Shown one piece after another: positions 7,889-15,651 of a stretch of DNA of 64,000 bases. A program made the position numbers and the translations under genes. The notes under the pieces were generated by a model, which saw nothing but the letters and a program-made list of their open reading frames with translations, was not told where the DNA came from and searched no databases. Numbering within the stretch: the stretch's first letter is position 1; each line of letters starts with the position of its first letter. Source of the DNA: Nocardioides sp. URHA0020 (GTDB lineage Bacteria; Actinomycetota; Actinomycetes; Propionibacteriales; Nocardioidaceae); assembly GCF_000620705.1 (NCBI RefSeq), contig NZ_KK211166.1, positions 793,117-857,116 on the forward strand, written 5' to 3'.

Positions 7889-8962
7889 ATGGCGCGAGCA
7901 ATTTGGACCGGGTCGGTGTCGTTCGGACTGGTCAACGTGCCTGTGGGCCTGTTCTCGGCGACCCGCGACCACAACGTCCACTTCCACCAGTTCGAGAAGG
8001 GGACGGCCTCGCGTATCCGCAACGAGCGGGTCAATGAGGACACCGGTGACGAGGTCTCCTACGACGACATCGTCAAGGGCGCCGACATCGGCGACGGCGA
8101 GTACGTGATGCTCACCCAGGAAGAGCTCGAGTCGATCGAACCCGGCCGCAGCCGCAGCATCGACATCTCCGACTTCGTCGAAGCCTCCGAGATCGACCCC
8201 ATCTACTACCAGAAGTCGTACTACCTCGCTCCGTCGGACGACTCGGCGAAGAAGCCGTACGCGCTGTTGGTGAAGGCGATGGCGAAGGCGGACCGCATCG
8301 GGGTCGCGACGTTCGTGATGCGGGGCAAGCAGTACCTGGCCGCCATCCGGCCCAGCAGCGACGAGAAGGTCCTTGTCCTGGAGACGATGCACTTCGCCGA
8401 CGAGGTCCGTGACCCCGCCAAGGAGCTCGACGGACTGCCGCAGCGCACGAAGGTCGAGAAGAAGGACCTCGACATGGCGGTCAACCTGGTCACGGCCCTG
8501 ACGACCAAGTGGAACCCGAAGAACTACCAGGACACCTACACCGAACGCGTCGAGAAGCTGATCGATGCGAAGAAGAAGGACCGCGTGGTCGTCACCGCGG
8601 AACGTGACGAGGAGGCCTCTGGCAAGGTCGTCGACCTGCTCGCAGCCCTGCAGGCCTCCGTCGACGCGTCGAAGGGCCACAAGCCAGGCAACACCCGGAA
8701 CCTCGCGAAGCTCGAGACCCGAAAGCCCGACCAGGACTCCGGTACCAAGACCCGGCCCGCGAAGAAGACGAGCAAGAAGAGGGCCACGAAGAAGACAGCG
8801 ACGAAGAACACCGATGCCAAGAAGGCCCCGGCAAAGAAGACGGCGGCGAAGAAGACGGCGGCGAAGAAGGCGGCGGCCAAGAAGACGGCGGCCAAGAAGA
8901 GGGCGGCCAAGAAGTCGACGACGAGTCGGCGGAGCAGCAGCTCTACCCGCAAGGCGTCCTGA
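7889..8962 (+). CDS. ku: Ku, DNA end-binding protein for non-homologous end joining
   Basis: A 357-residue protein with the bacterial Ku core from residue 1 (ARAIWTGSVSFGLVNVPVGL, VNEDTGDEVSYDDIVKG, DFVEASEIDPIYYQKSYYL, LEDM-like MHFADEVRDP). Ku forms a homodimeric ring on broken DNA ends and recruits ligase. From about residue 285 the protein becomes a long Lys/Ala tail built of KKTAAKK units, as in mycobacterial Ku, where the tail helps DNA binding. The start ATG has AGGAGGAGAG directly upstream. The converging ATP-dependent ligase gene ends 21 nt away, making a compact two-gene NHEJ cassette. It lies inside the accessory region, so it may be a second Ku of the cell. Confidence 0.95.
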   Translation: MARAIWTGSVSFGLVNVPVGLFSATRDHNVHFHQFEKGTASRIRNERVNEDTGDEVSYDDIVKGADIGDGEYVMLTQEELESIEPGRSRSIDISDFVEASEIDPIYYQKSYYLAPSDDSAKKPYALLVKAMAKADRIGVATFVMRGKQYLAAIRPSSDEKVLVLETMHFADEVRDPAKELDGLPQRTKVEKKDLDMAVNLVTALTTKWNPKNYQDTYTERVEKLIDAKKKDRVVVTAERDEEASGKVVDLLAALQASVDASKGHKPGNTRNLAKLETRKPDQDSGTKTRPAKKTSKKRATKKTATKNTDAKKAPAKKTAAKKTAAKKAAAKKTAAKKRAAKKSTTSRRSSSSTRKAS

Positions 8963-8983
8963 TGACCGAGTCGCTCTACGGGG

Positions 8984-10045
8984 TCACCCTGGTGGGGCGA
9001 CCTCGTCTGGGGTCAGGTCCGGACGTGCGCGTACGAACTTCGTGATGTGCCGCCACTTTCCTTGCTCGACCGCCGAGTCAGCGGCTATCTCGACCACACC
9101 GGTCGGCTCGACCAACGTCACGTCCTTAGGGGTGCGGCCCCAGCGCCCGGGGCGACCGGGCACGAACTCGTCGGCCCACGGATGTCCACCGTCCACCGCC
9201 GACAGAAGCGGGCGGACGTCGTCAGCCTGGCGCCGTGACAGCGGACCGGTCGTCCCGGCGAGGACGAGGTCGCCGACCTGGTCGACGTATCCGACGACGA
9301 GCCGGTCCGGTGCGGCCAGGGTGCCGGTGACGGCACCGACGACCACCTCGAAGGTGTCGCGGAACCGTAGTTTGGCCCAGCCGCGCCGCCCCGGCTCGTA
9401 CACGCCGTTGATGTTCTTGATGACGAGCCCCTCGATACCGACACGAGCCTGCTCGTACTGCTCCATCCACGCACGCGCCTGGTCCGCGTCGGTCGTGTAC
9501 GGGGTCACCTGAAACTGCGGCCCCGCGCCGCGAAGGACGTCCTCCAGAGCCGCACGGCGGGTCCCGAGTGGCTCTGAGCGCAGGTCAGCGTCCGGACTGG
9601 TGAGCAGGTCGAAAGCCATGAAGTTCGCCGGATGCGACCTGGCTAACCCGGCGGCGTTCTTCCCCGCAGCGAGCCGGCGCTGCAGCGCCCCGAAGTCGAG
9701 GCGGCCCTCGCCCCAGATGAGGAGCTCCCCGTCGATGACGCACCCGGCCGGAAGCAGTTCCGCGGCCGCCTCGGCGACCTCGGGAAACGCGCGGCTGATG
9801 TCGTGCCCACGCCGGGACCACACCTGCGCGACCACCCCGCCCCCTCGATCGCCCCCTCGCCCGTCGACCCGGCCGCCGTCACCGCCGACACCTGTCGCGG
9901 TCGTGGAGACCATCGCGCGGTAGCCGTCCCACTTCGGCTCGAACCACGCACCACGGAGCGCCCTTCCGGCCGGAAAGACCTCGGCCGGCGCCGCGAGCAT
10001 CGGCTCGACCGGCAGTGCTACCACGTGCGGCACGCGTCGCCGCAC
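8984..10045 (-). CDS. ATP-dependent DNA ligase, partner of Ku
   Basis: The 353-residue enzyme has the nucleotidyl-transferase motif EPKWDGYRA with the adenylated lysine at residue 38, the motif CVIDGELLIWG, FMAFDLL, GIEGLVIKNINGVYEPGRR and the end motif WAKLRFR, followed by an OB-fold (FEVVVGAVTG...). This is the stand-alone ligase type seen with Ku (LigC or the ligase domain of LigD); polymerase and phosphoesterase domains are absent. A Gly/Arg/Asp-rich insert at about residues 48-75 is unusual for this position and probably a disordered loop. GTG 10045 is used as start; the downstream VVALPVEPMLA is where family homology begins. Confidence 0.9.
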   Translation of the reverse strand: MRRRVPHVVALPVEPMLAAPAEVFPAGRALRGAWFEPKWDGYRAMVSTTATGVGGDGGRVDGRGGDRGGGVVAQVWSRRGHDISRAFPEVAEAAAELLPAGCVIDGELLIWGEGRLDFGALQRRLAAGKNAAGLARSHPANFMAFDLLTSPDADLRSEPLGTRRAALEDVLRGAGPQFQVTPYTTDADQARAWMEQYEQARVGIEGLVIKNINGVYEPGRRGWAKLRFRDTFEVVVGAVTGTLAAPDRLVVGYVDQVGDLVLAGTTGPLSRRQADDVRPLLSAVDGGHPWADEFVPGRPGRWGRTPKDVTLVEPTGVVEIAADSAVEQGKWRHITKFVRARPDLTPDEVAPPG

Positions 10046-10218
10046 CTCACGGGGCGGTCAGCAATGTCAGCACGACTGACCGGGCCAGGCACACCCCTGC
10101 CAAACGACAACGTCACTGGTCCCGCACCTGCGGCCCACGCCGCCGAGCCCGGCGCAGCACCACACCCATCGTGCGGCCCAGATGGTCCAGGTCCAGGTCG
10201 GCGGTGGCACTCGGAGCG

Positions 10219-10443
10219 TCAGCCGGGGATGTTGCGCGGGTCGTGGCCATACGAGTTCCGTTCGCCGATGGTCCCGTCGAGGTTTCGGATGATGTGCTCA
10301 ACCTTCGCCGCACGTGCAAGGTCGCGGCCCGCGTCCACCGCATCTGCCTTCTTCTCGAACCTGTCCGGGTACGTCTCGCCGGCCTCGGCCCGGTTGTGCC
10401 AGGCGCCGTCGACGTGGAACGTCTCGATGTCTCCTGCGGGCAT
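10219..10443 (-). CDS. DUF2188-type small protein
   Basis: A 74-residue protein (MPAGDIETFHVDGAWHNRAE ... FEKKADAVDAGRDLARAAKV ... GTIGERNSYGHDPRNIPG) matching the DUF2188 pattern of a short beta-alpha-beta unit ending in a YGxDPR-like tail. ATG 10443 is selected over the longer in-frame start because GAGGAGG sits 6-7 nt upstream. Function unknown in the family. It lies beside the NHEJ genes in the same direction as the ligase, about 170 bp upstream of the ligase start. Confidence 0.75.
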   Translation of the reverse strand: MPAGDIETFHVDGAWHNRAEAGETYPDRFEKKADAVDAGRDLARAAKVEHIIRNLDGTIGERNSYGHDPRNIPG

Positions 10444-10749
10444 GTCGTCCTCCTCGTGTCCTGGGTCGCGATGTGTCAGAACCCATACCCCGTCCGGACC
10501 GTGGTAACGCCACCGACCCACTGGACGTCAGTTTCGTCGTTCGCGCTCCTCGAGCTCGCGGTGTCGACTCTGACCGACGGGGTCGGCGGCGTCCGTGTTC
10601 AGGGCCGGTTGCAACTCCTGCACGCCGCGCAGCGGCCGCACCGCCCGTCCGAGGTCACGCAGAAGTTCGGCAGGTCTGCACCGGACGCTAGTGAGGGCAG
10701 CCGACAGCCGCCGCGCGGGGGGACTGCCGGCCGAAAAGCGGAGAGCACG
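10444..10749. other. intergenic stretch between divergent DUF2188 and DUF3263 genes
   Basis: No convincing gene. It contains the Shine-Dalgarno and promoter region of the DUF2188 gene on the minus strand. A weak minus-strand open stretch at 10528-10700 (ending RHRELEERERRN) looks partly coding but has no good start and is not called. Confidence 0.4.
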
Positions 10750-11055
10750 ATGCGGCGCATGGACGAACCGACAACGCCTGGCGCCTCCGCCGACGTCGGA
10801 GACCAGGACGACGCGACGGCCGTCGAGCTCACCGACACCGAAACTGCCGTGCTCGAACTCGAGAAGTCCTGGTGGAAGCATCCAGCGCGGAAGGAGGCCG
10901 TCGTGTACGACAAGTTCGGCTGGTCAATGACCCGCTACTACCAGGTTCTGACCGCGCTCATGGACAACCCGGCGGCGCTTGCGGCGGACCCCGTCACCGT
11001 GAACCGGCTCCGACGACTGCGTCAGGAACGGCAGCGCGCACGCTACGGCCGATAG
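10750..11055 (+). CDS. DUF3263-domain protein
   Basis: A 101-residue protein. After a 30-residue acidic leader comes LTDTETAVLELEKSWWKHPA, RKEAVVYDKFGWSMTRYYQV, LTALMDNPAALAADPVTVNR, LRRLRQERQRARYGR. This is the DUF3263 pattern, a small actinobacterial domain with a helix-turn-helix-like body and an Arg-rich end, of unknown role but suggestive of nucleic-acid binding. ATG 10750 is used; ATG 10759 is an alternative. The upstream in-frame extension is unlikely to be coding. Confidence 0.8.
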   Translation: MRRMDEPTTPGASADVGDQDDATAVELTDTETAVLELEKSWWKHPARKEAVVYDKFGWSMTRYYQVLTALMDNPAALAADPVTVNRLRRLRQERQRARYGR

Positions 11056-11076
11056 GCGGCCCAGGTCGTCAGGGTT

Positions 11077-11100
11077 GTTATACCTCGCCGGAAGTATAAC
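11077..11100. repeat. AT-rich inverted repeat GTTATAC...GTATAAC
   Basis: Seven-bp perfect arms separated by 10 bp, followed by GTATAC at 11104-11109. These TA-rich blocks stand out in GC-rich DNA. Operator, recombination site or promoter are all possible. Confidence 0.5.
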
Positions 11101-11116
11101 GACGTATACCGCTGAG

Positions 11117-11150
11117 TCCTGGGTCTGCGGACGGCCGCCCGAACCCAGGA
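11117..11150. terminator. inverted repeat TCCTGGGT / ACCCAGGA
   Basis: Perfect 8-bp arms with an 18-bp GC-rich loop about 60 bp after the DUF3263 stop. It could be that gene's terminator. Confidence 0.35.
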
Positions 11151-11392
11151 TCCCGACACCGGTGTCGACGGGTCACCGCCAAGCGTCCGGTCCGCGGCCG
11201 CGTGGCTCCGAGGTTCCCTGAAGAGCACGCTCGCTGATCCCGGGGAGGGTACGCGGACCCGACCCGGCGAAGTTGCGAGACACGATCCAGAGCCGGCGGG
11301 TGCCGACATCCACGATCGTCAGCTGGACTCACGACAGTCGCTCAGATGTCGTACTGGAATCTGACCTCAAACCGACAAGGTTGGGTGCGTTG

Positions 11393-11855
11393 TCACCCCT
11401 CACTGACAGCGGGGCGTTTGTTCCATCCGTAGAACGGCGCCCGGTCGCCGGCCTCCCAACGCTCCCGAAGGCCGGGTGTGCTGAGGTCCCAGTCCGGCCG
11501 GATCTCGCGTGTGACCTCACGCAGGTCGTGCCAGAGGTCGGTCGCTGAGGGGCGTCCCCAAAACCAGTAACCGTTGTAGACGGAGTGGATGACGAGCCCG
11601 GGCTTGAGTACCAAGGTGTGCGGGACCATCGGGTCGTCGGCAGGGTCCGTGTACTCCTCGATGTCCAGGTCCTTCTCCACGGTCCGGCCCGGGTGGGAAA
11701 GGAAAGGCCACTGCGCTCCGAGGCGTCACAGAACTCCTGGGCGCCTCGCGGCTTGTCCGGGGTGATCGTGGCGGCCCGAACGTTGACCACCACGATCTTC
11801 GGCTGGAACGCGGCAAGATCGAGGTACTGCTCCGTGGGACTCAGCGATCTGCCCT
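11393..11855 (-). pseudogene. peroxiredoxin (AhpC/TSA)-like gene remnant
   Basis: The intact C-terminal frame reads DPMVPHTLVLKPGLVIHSVY, NGYWFWGRPSATDLWHDLRE and EIRPDWDLSTPGLRERWEAG, which I recognise from actinobacterial redoxin-family proteins. The upstream part (LAAFQPKIVVVNVRAATITP, DKPRGAQEFCDAS) lies in a different frame and is joined near 11700, where QWPFLSHPGR also reads. The N-terminal thioredoxin-fold segment with the peroxidatic cysteine is missing because the LuxR gene begins at 11867 on the other strand. Truncated and frameshifted, so non-functional. Confidence 0.65.
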
Positions 11856-11866
11856 AGCCTCGGTCC

Positions 11867-14581
11867 ATGGGAGCGCGCAGGTCTGAGGGGTGGTCGGGCG
11901 AGCGCGACGGTCTCATTGGCCGCAACCTAGCCGTGTCGTCCTTGCAGGACATGCTGGACCAGGGTGGACGCGCTGCTGTGGTCGACGGCATCCCGGGAGC
12001 GGGTAAGACCTCCCTCCTGAGCGTTGTCGCACGGAACGCGCGCGCAGATGGATGGCAGGTGCTGTCGCTGACCTGTCACACCAGCGACGAGCACTTGGCA
12101 TTTGGTGCTCTGATGGAACTGTTGAGCTCTGCGCCCGGCGCCGAGGCGGCCCTAGAGCGGGTGATCAGAGGGGTCGACGATCAGCCGCCTTCGGACCCGC
12201 TGCGCCTGCGACTCGAAGTTCTGGACTGGGTCGAGAGCCTCAGCGAACAGGGCCCTGTGCTGTTGCTCGTTGACGACGCTCATTGGTGCGACCCCAGCTC
12301 TCTGTCCGTCCTGAGCTTCGTCGCCCGTCGGCTGGCTGGCTCCCGCGTCAGCCTGCTGGCGTCCACCCGAGTCGACGTTGCGCCAGCCTCGCTCGCAGGC
12401 TTACCGCGGGTCTCTCTTTCCCCATTGGGTGACCACCAGGCCAAGCTGTTGCTGCGCCAGGCCGGACTGGAACTGGGTGCAGTACTGCTGCCCTCGGTAC
12501 TGGAACGTGCGGAGGGAAACCCCCTAGCGCTTCTGGAACTCGCGCGGTCGGCGACGGTCGGGTCTGATACGAGGCGCGTTCCCTCCAGTGTGGAGGCAGC
12601 GTTCATCCAGGAGGTGTCTGCGCTGCGGTCGGGGACTCGCCGGGTGTTGCTGCTCGCGGCGGCTTGCAACGGTGACCTGGCCGCTATGGGACGGGTAGTC
12701 GAACCCGCGGAGCTCGTAAACGACCTGGCACCCGCGGAGGAGACGCGCTTCGTCGCCGTTGCCGGCGGCTCCGTCCGGTTCCGTCACCCCTTGGCCCGCT
12801 CTGCCGCGTACTCGGCATCCACGACCGCTGAACGGACGCAGGCGCACGCGCTGTTGGCCAGGGCGTACGTCGAGGACCCCGCCCGGCAGATCTGGCACCG
12901 TGCCGAGGCAGCCGTTGTGCCGGACGAGGAGGTCGCGTCGGCGCTCGCACAGATGGCGGCGCAAGCGCACCACCGCAGCGCCATCCTGGAGGCAGCGCGT
13001 CTGCTGACCCGCGCCGCCGAGCTGAGCCCAGCACGCGCGGACAGTGAAGAGCGGATGCTGCAGGCGGCCGTCATGAACGTAGGCGCCGGAAACTTCGACT
13101 GGACTGTGCAGGCCTGTGCGCAGTTGCGCGACCGGAGCGACAACCCGGTCGTGCAGCTAGGGGCGAGCCACCTGATGGCGTACGCCCTGGCCCAGACCGG
13201 CAACCAGAGTTTGGCTCGAGTTGCCCTGGTCGACGTGCTGGAGCAGCTAGTCGACGTGGACCCAGCTCTGGGGTGGGCGTCGCTGACGACCCTGGCGGTG
13301 CTGGTGTACCGCGGAGGCGGCGATGTTCAGGTGGTCGCCGACTGGCTCGAACGGTACGAAGGCGCCCACGTGGAGCCGTCACCGCACACGGACATGATCC
13401 CGGCCGCCCGAGCGTGGGTCCGAGTCCAGATCTCACCTCTGGAGCGACCCTCCGACGTGCTCGAACTGATCCGTGAAGCTCCGGTGCCCGACTCCCCGCA
13501 CGCCTTTGCGGCGAGCCACGAGATGCTCCTCGGAGCCGCGGCATGGCTCCTGGACGAGCCGGAGATCGCGTTAACCAGGTTGCAACGTTCCGTTGAGTTC
13601 ATGCGGCGGGCAGATGCACCCGGGGCGATGACGCAGACGCTGCTCGCCCTGGCCCTCGTTCAGTTCGCCGTCAGCGACTACGACGCCGCTGACGACACCG
13701 GGCGCCTAGTCCTCGACATCGCTGAGGCCCGCGGCGACGCATACGCATCGAACGACGCACGCGAAGTACGAGGGCGTGTGGCGGGCATCCGAGGCGACGT
13801 AGCCACGGCCCGAGCCTTGTGCGACCAGGTGCTGCTGAATCTAAGGCCAGGAGACTCACTCTCGCTCGAAGCGAACGTGCGCGTCACCATGTCGTGGGTG
13901 AGGCTCGCGGAGGATGACGCGGCCGGTGCTTGGGACCAGATGCGTTGGCTCTTCCGTGAAGACGGCGAGCCACGGCACACCCATGTCTCGTACCGCGAGC
14001 TCGGTCACTACGTAGCGTCCGCGGTCCGCGCCGGCGCCGGCGCCGATGTCGGCCCAGCGCTTGCGTTGGCTACTGAACGGTTGGCCGAGAGCGGGAAGCG
14101 TCATCAACTTGAGCTGGCGCGAGCTCGCGCACTGATGGCGGGTGAGGATGCTGAGCCTTTGCACCGTCAGGCCGCGACCGACCCGGAGGCGGCACGGTGG
14201 CCCTTCCAGCTGGCCAACGCGCAGCTGGAGTACGGCGGATGGCTGCGTCGTCGGCACCGGCAGGGTGAGGCCCGGGCCCAACTTCAGTCCGCGCTCGAGG
14301 TCTTCGAGCGGCTCGGCACCCAGGTCTGCGCCGAGACGGCTCGATCTGAGCTTCGCGCGGCCGGGGTGGCCACGACTGAGCCTGCGGCGTCCGCGTGGGC
14401 TCAACTGACCGGGCAGGAGCGTCAGGTGGTTCGTCTTGCAGCCAACGGGTTGACGAACCCGGAGATCGCGGCCGCCATGTACCTGTCTCCGCGGACCGTG
14501 TCGTCGCACCTGTACAAGGCGTTTCCCAAGCTTGGGGTGACGTCGCGGGCTCAGTTGCGCGACGTTGTGACGGAGCGTTGA
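11867..14581 (+). CDS. LAL-type LuxR transcriptional regulator 1 (904 aa)
   Basis: Large ATP-binding LuxR (MalT-like) regulator. Walker A GIPGAGKT is at residues 41-48, Walker B VLLLVDDAHWCDP at about 130-142, a long TPR-like helical middle, and a C-terminal LuxR helix-turn-helix from about residue 845 (LTGQERQVVRLAANGLTNPE, IAAAMYLSPRTVSSHLYKAF). Such proteins hydrolyse ATP, sense a ligand through the helical region and activate promoters. A strong 14-bp-arm hairpin follows. The facing gene is a secreted alpha/beta hydrolase, a likely target or partner. Confidence 0.92.
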   Translation: MGARRSEGWSGERDGLIGRNLAVSSLQDMLDQGGRAAVVDGIPGAGKTSLLSVVARNARADGWQVLSLTCHTSDEHLAFGALMELLSSAPGAEAALERVIRGVDDQPPSDPLRLRLEVLDWVESLSEQGPVLLLVDDAHWCDPSSLSVLSFVARRLAGSRVSLLASTRVDVAPASLAGLPRVSLSPLGDHQAKLLLRQAGLELGAVLLPSVLERAEGNPLALLELARSATVGSDTRRVPSSVEAAFIQEVSALRSGTRRVLLLAAACNGDLAAMGRVVEPAELVNDLAPAEETRFVAVAGGSVRFRHPLARSAAYSASTTAERTQAHALLARAYVEDPARQIWHRAEAAVVPDEEVASALAQMAAQAHHRSAILEAARLLTRAAELSPARADSEERMLQAAVMNVGAGNFDWTVQACAQLRDRSDNPVVQLGASHLMAYALAQTGNQSLARVALVDVLEQLVDVDPALGWASLTTLAVLVYRGGGDVQVVADWLERYEGAHVEPSPHTDMIPAARAWVRVQISPLERPSDVLELIREAPVPDSPHAFAASHEMLLGAAAWLLDEPEIALTRLQRSVEFMRRADAPGAMTQTLLALALVQFAVSDYDAADDTGRLVLDIAEARGDAYASNDAREVRGRVAGIRGDVATARALCDQVLLNLRPGDSLSLEANVRVTMSWVRLAEDDAAGAWDQMRWLFREDGEPRHTHVSYRELGHYVASAVRAGAGADVGPALALATERLAESGKRHQLELARARALMAGEDAEPLHRQAATDPEAARWPFQLANAQLEYGGWLRRRHRQGEARAQLQSALEVFERLGTQVCAETARSELRAAGVATTEPAASAWAQLTGQERQVVRLAANGLTNPEIAAAMYLSPRTVSSHLYKAFPKLGVTSRAQLRDVVTER

Positions 14582-14607
14582 CGTAGGTCGTATCAGTCAG
14601 TCGTCCG

Positions 14608-14646
14608 ATACCGGGAACGCTCCCAACTTCGTAGCGTTCCCGGTAT
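14608..14646. terminator. bidirectional hairpin, 14-bp perfect arms
   Basis: ATACCGGGAACGCT ... AGCGTTCCCGGTAT with an 11-bp loop lies between converging genes (LuxR ending 14581 and hydrolase ending 14672). It is the strongest stem in the accessory region and probably terminates both transcripts. Confidence 0.8.
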
Positions 14647-14671
14647 GGACTTGCAGCGGACGACGGGGCTG

Positions 14672-15547
14672 TCAGCGGGTGGCGGCCTGCCGGATCAGGT
14701 TGGTGACCACCTTCGGGTGGCTCATCATCGCGACGTGCGAGCTGTTGATGACGACGGTCTTCGCGCCCGCCCTCTTGGCCATCGCACGCTCGGCCTGCGG
14801 CGGGATGATCCGGTCCTGCTTCGCGACCAGGAACCAGCTCTTGATGGTCTTCCACGCCGCCGGACCGGACGGCAACCCGAGCGCGGCCAGGGCACCGGGA
14901 CGCTGAGAAACGGCCATCGGGGCCGTGACGGAGCGCTTCAGGTCCTGGGCGAACAGCTGGTGGAACCACTTGGGGTCGATGAACGCGTCGGCGTCACCTT
15001 CGGCCGCTCCGGGGAAGGGGCGGATGACGAGGTGCTTGGTGACGTCGGTGTGCCCACCGCCCAGCTCGTTGGCGGCAGCGACGCTCTCACCCTCCTCGGG
15101 TGCGTACGCGGCGACGTAGACGAGCGCCTTCACGTTCGGGTTGCCGGCGGCAGCGTTGGTGATGACGGCGCCGCCGTAGGAGTGCCCGACGAGAACGATG
15201 TTGCCGGGGATCGTGGACAGGAACTGGCGCAGGTACTCACCGTCCGAGACCGGGCCGCGCAGCGGGTTGGAGAACGCCAGCACCGGGAAGCCCTGCTTCG
15301 TGAGCCGGGCGATGACGTCGTTCCAGCCGCTGGAGTCGGCGAAGGCGCCGTGCACGAGCACGATCGTGGGCTTCGCGGCAAGCTTGTCGACCGTCTTGCT
15401 CTTCACGACGGTCGTGGTCTTCGGCGCCGAACGCTCCGGGGCAGCCTGAGCTGTGGAACCGGCGCCAGTGGCGATGAGGACGCCGGCGAGCACCGCCGCC
15501 GAGGCGGTCGCCGTGAGCGCCGCGAGGCGAGATCGAGAGTTGCGCAT
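14672..15547 (-). CDS. secreted alpha/beta hydrolase
   Basis: A 291-residue protein. ATG 15547 has AGAGGAG about 6 nt upstream. Residues 1-35 are a Sec signal peptide (basic start, LTATASAAVLAGVLIATGAG core, AQA-A cleavage). The body shows PTIVLVHGAFADSSGW, the nucleophile elbow GHSYGGA, an acid in the strand KSWFLVAKQDRIIPP and a late histidine (SSHVAMMSHP). It is clearly paralogous to the gene at 26721. Substrate unknown; the family includes esterases and EstC-like enzymes. It is divergent from a LuxR regulator at 15652 with about 100 bp between starts, so that regulator may control it. Confidence 0.88.
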   Translation of the reverse strand: MRNSRSRLAALTATASAAVLAGVLIATGAGSTAQAAPERSAPKTTTVVKSKTVDKLAAKPTIVLVHGAFADSSGWNDVIARLTKQGFPVLAFSNPLRGPVSDGEYLRQFLSTIPGNIVLVGHSYGGAVITNAAAGNPNVKALVYVAAYAPEEGESVAAANELGGGHTDVTKHLVIRPFPGAAEGDADAFIDPKWFHQLFAQDLKRSVTAPMAVSQRPGALAALGLPSGPAAWKTIKSWFLVAKQDRIIPPQAERAMAKRAGAKTVVINSSHVAMMSHPKVVTNLIRQAATR

Positions 15548-15651
15548 GAGTTGCTCCTCTGGCTGTGGGTTGGTCCTTCGATGCTCAGCCACTCCCAGTG
15601 GTCAACGAACCACGCGCCGCACGTAGTCCACCTCGTAGTCACGCGCGAGCC

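Larger units (their letters stand above)
11056..11392. other. intergenic region with several inverted repeats, no gene
   Basis: 337 bp without a believable ORF. It holds the AT-rich inverted repeat at 11077-11100, the arms at 11117-11150, and a perfect 14-bp palindrome CGACACCGGTGTCG at 11154-11167. It looks like a junction or regulatory segment. Confidence 0.5.

Noticed and set aside
8800..8930. Tandem DNA repeat
   Set aside because: The AAGAAGACGGCGGCC-like repetition is the codon pattern of the Lys/Ala tail of Ku, a known protein feature.
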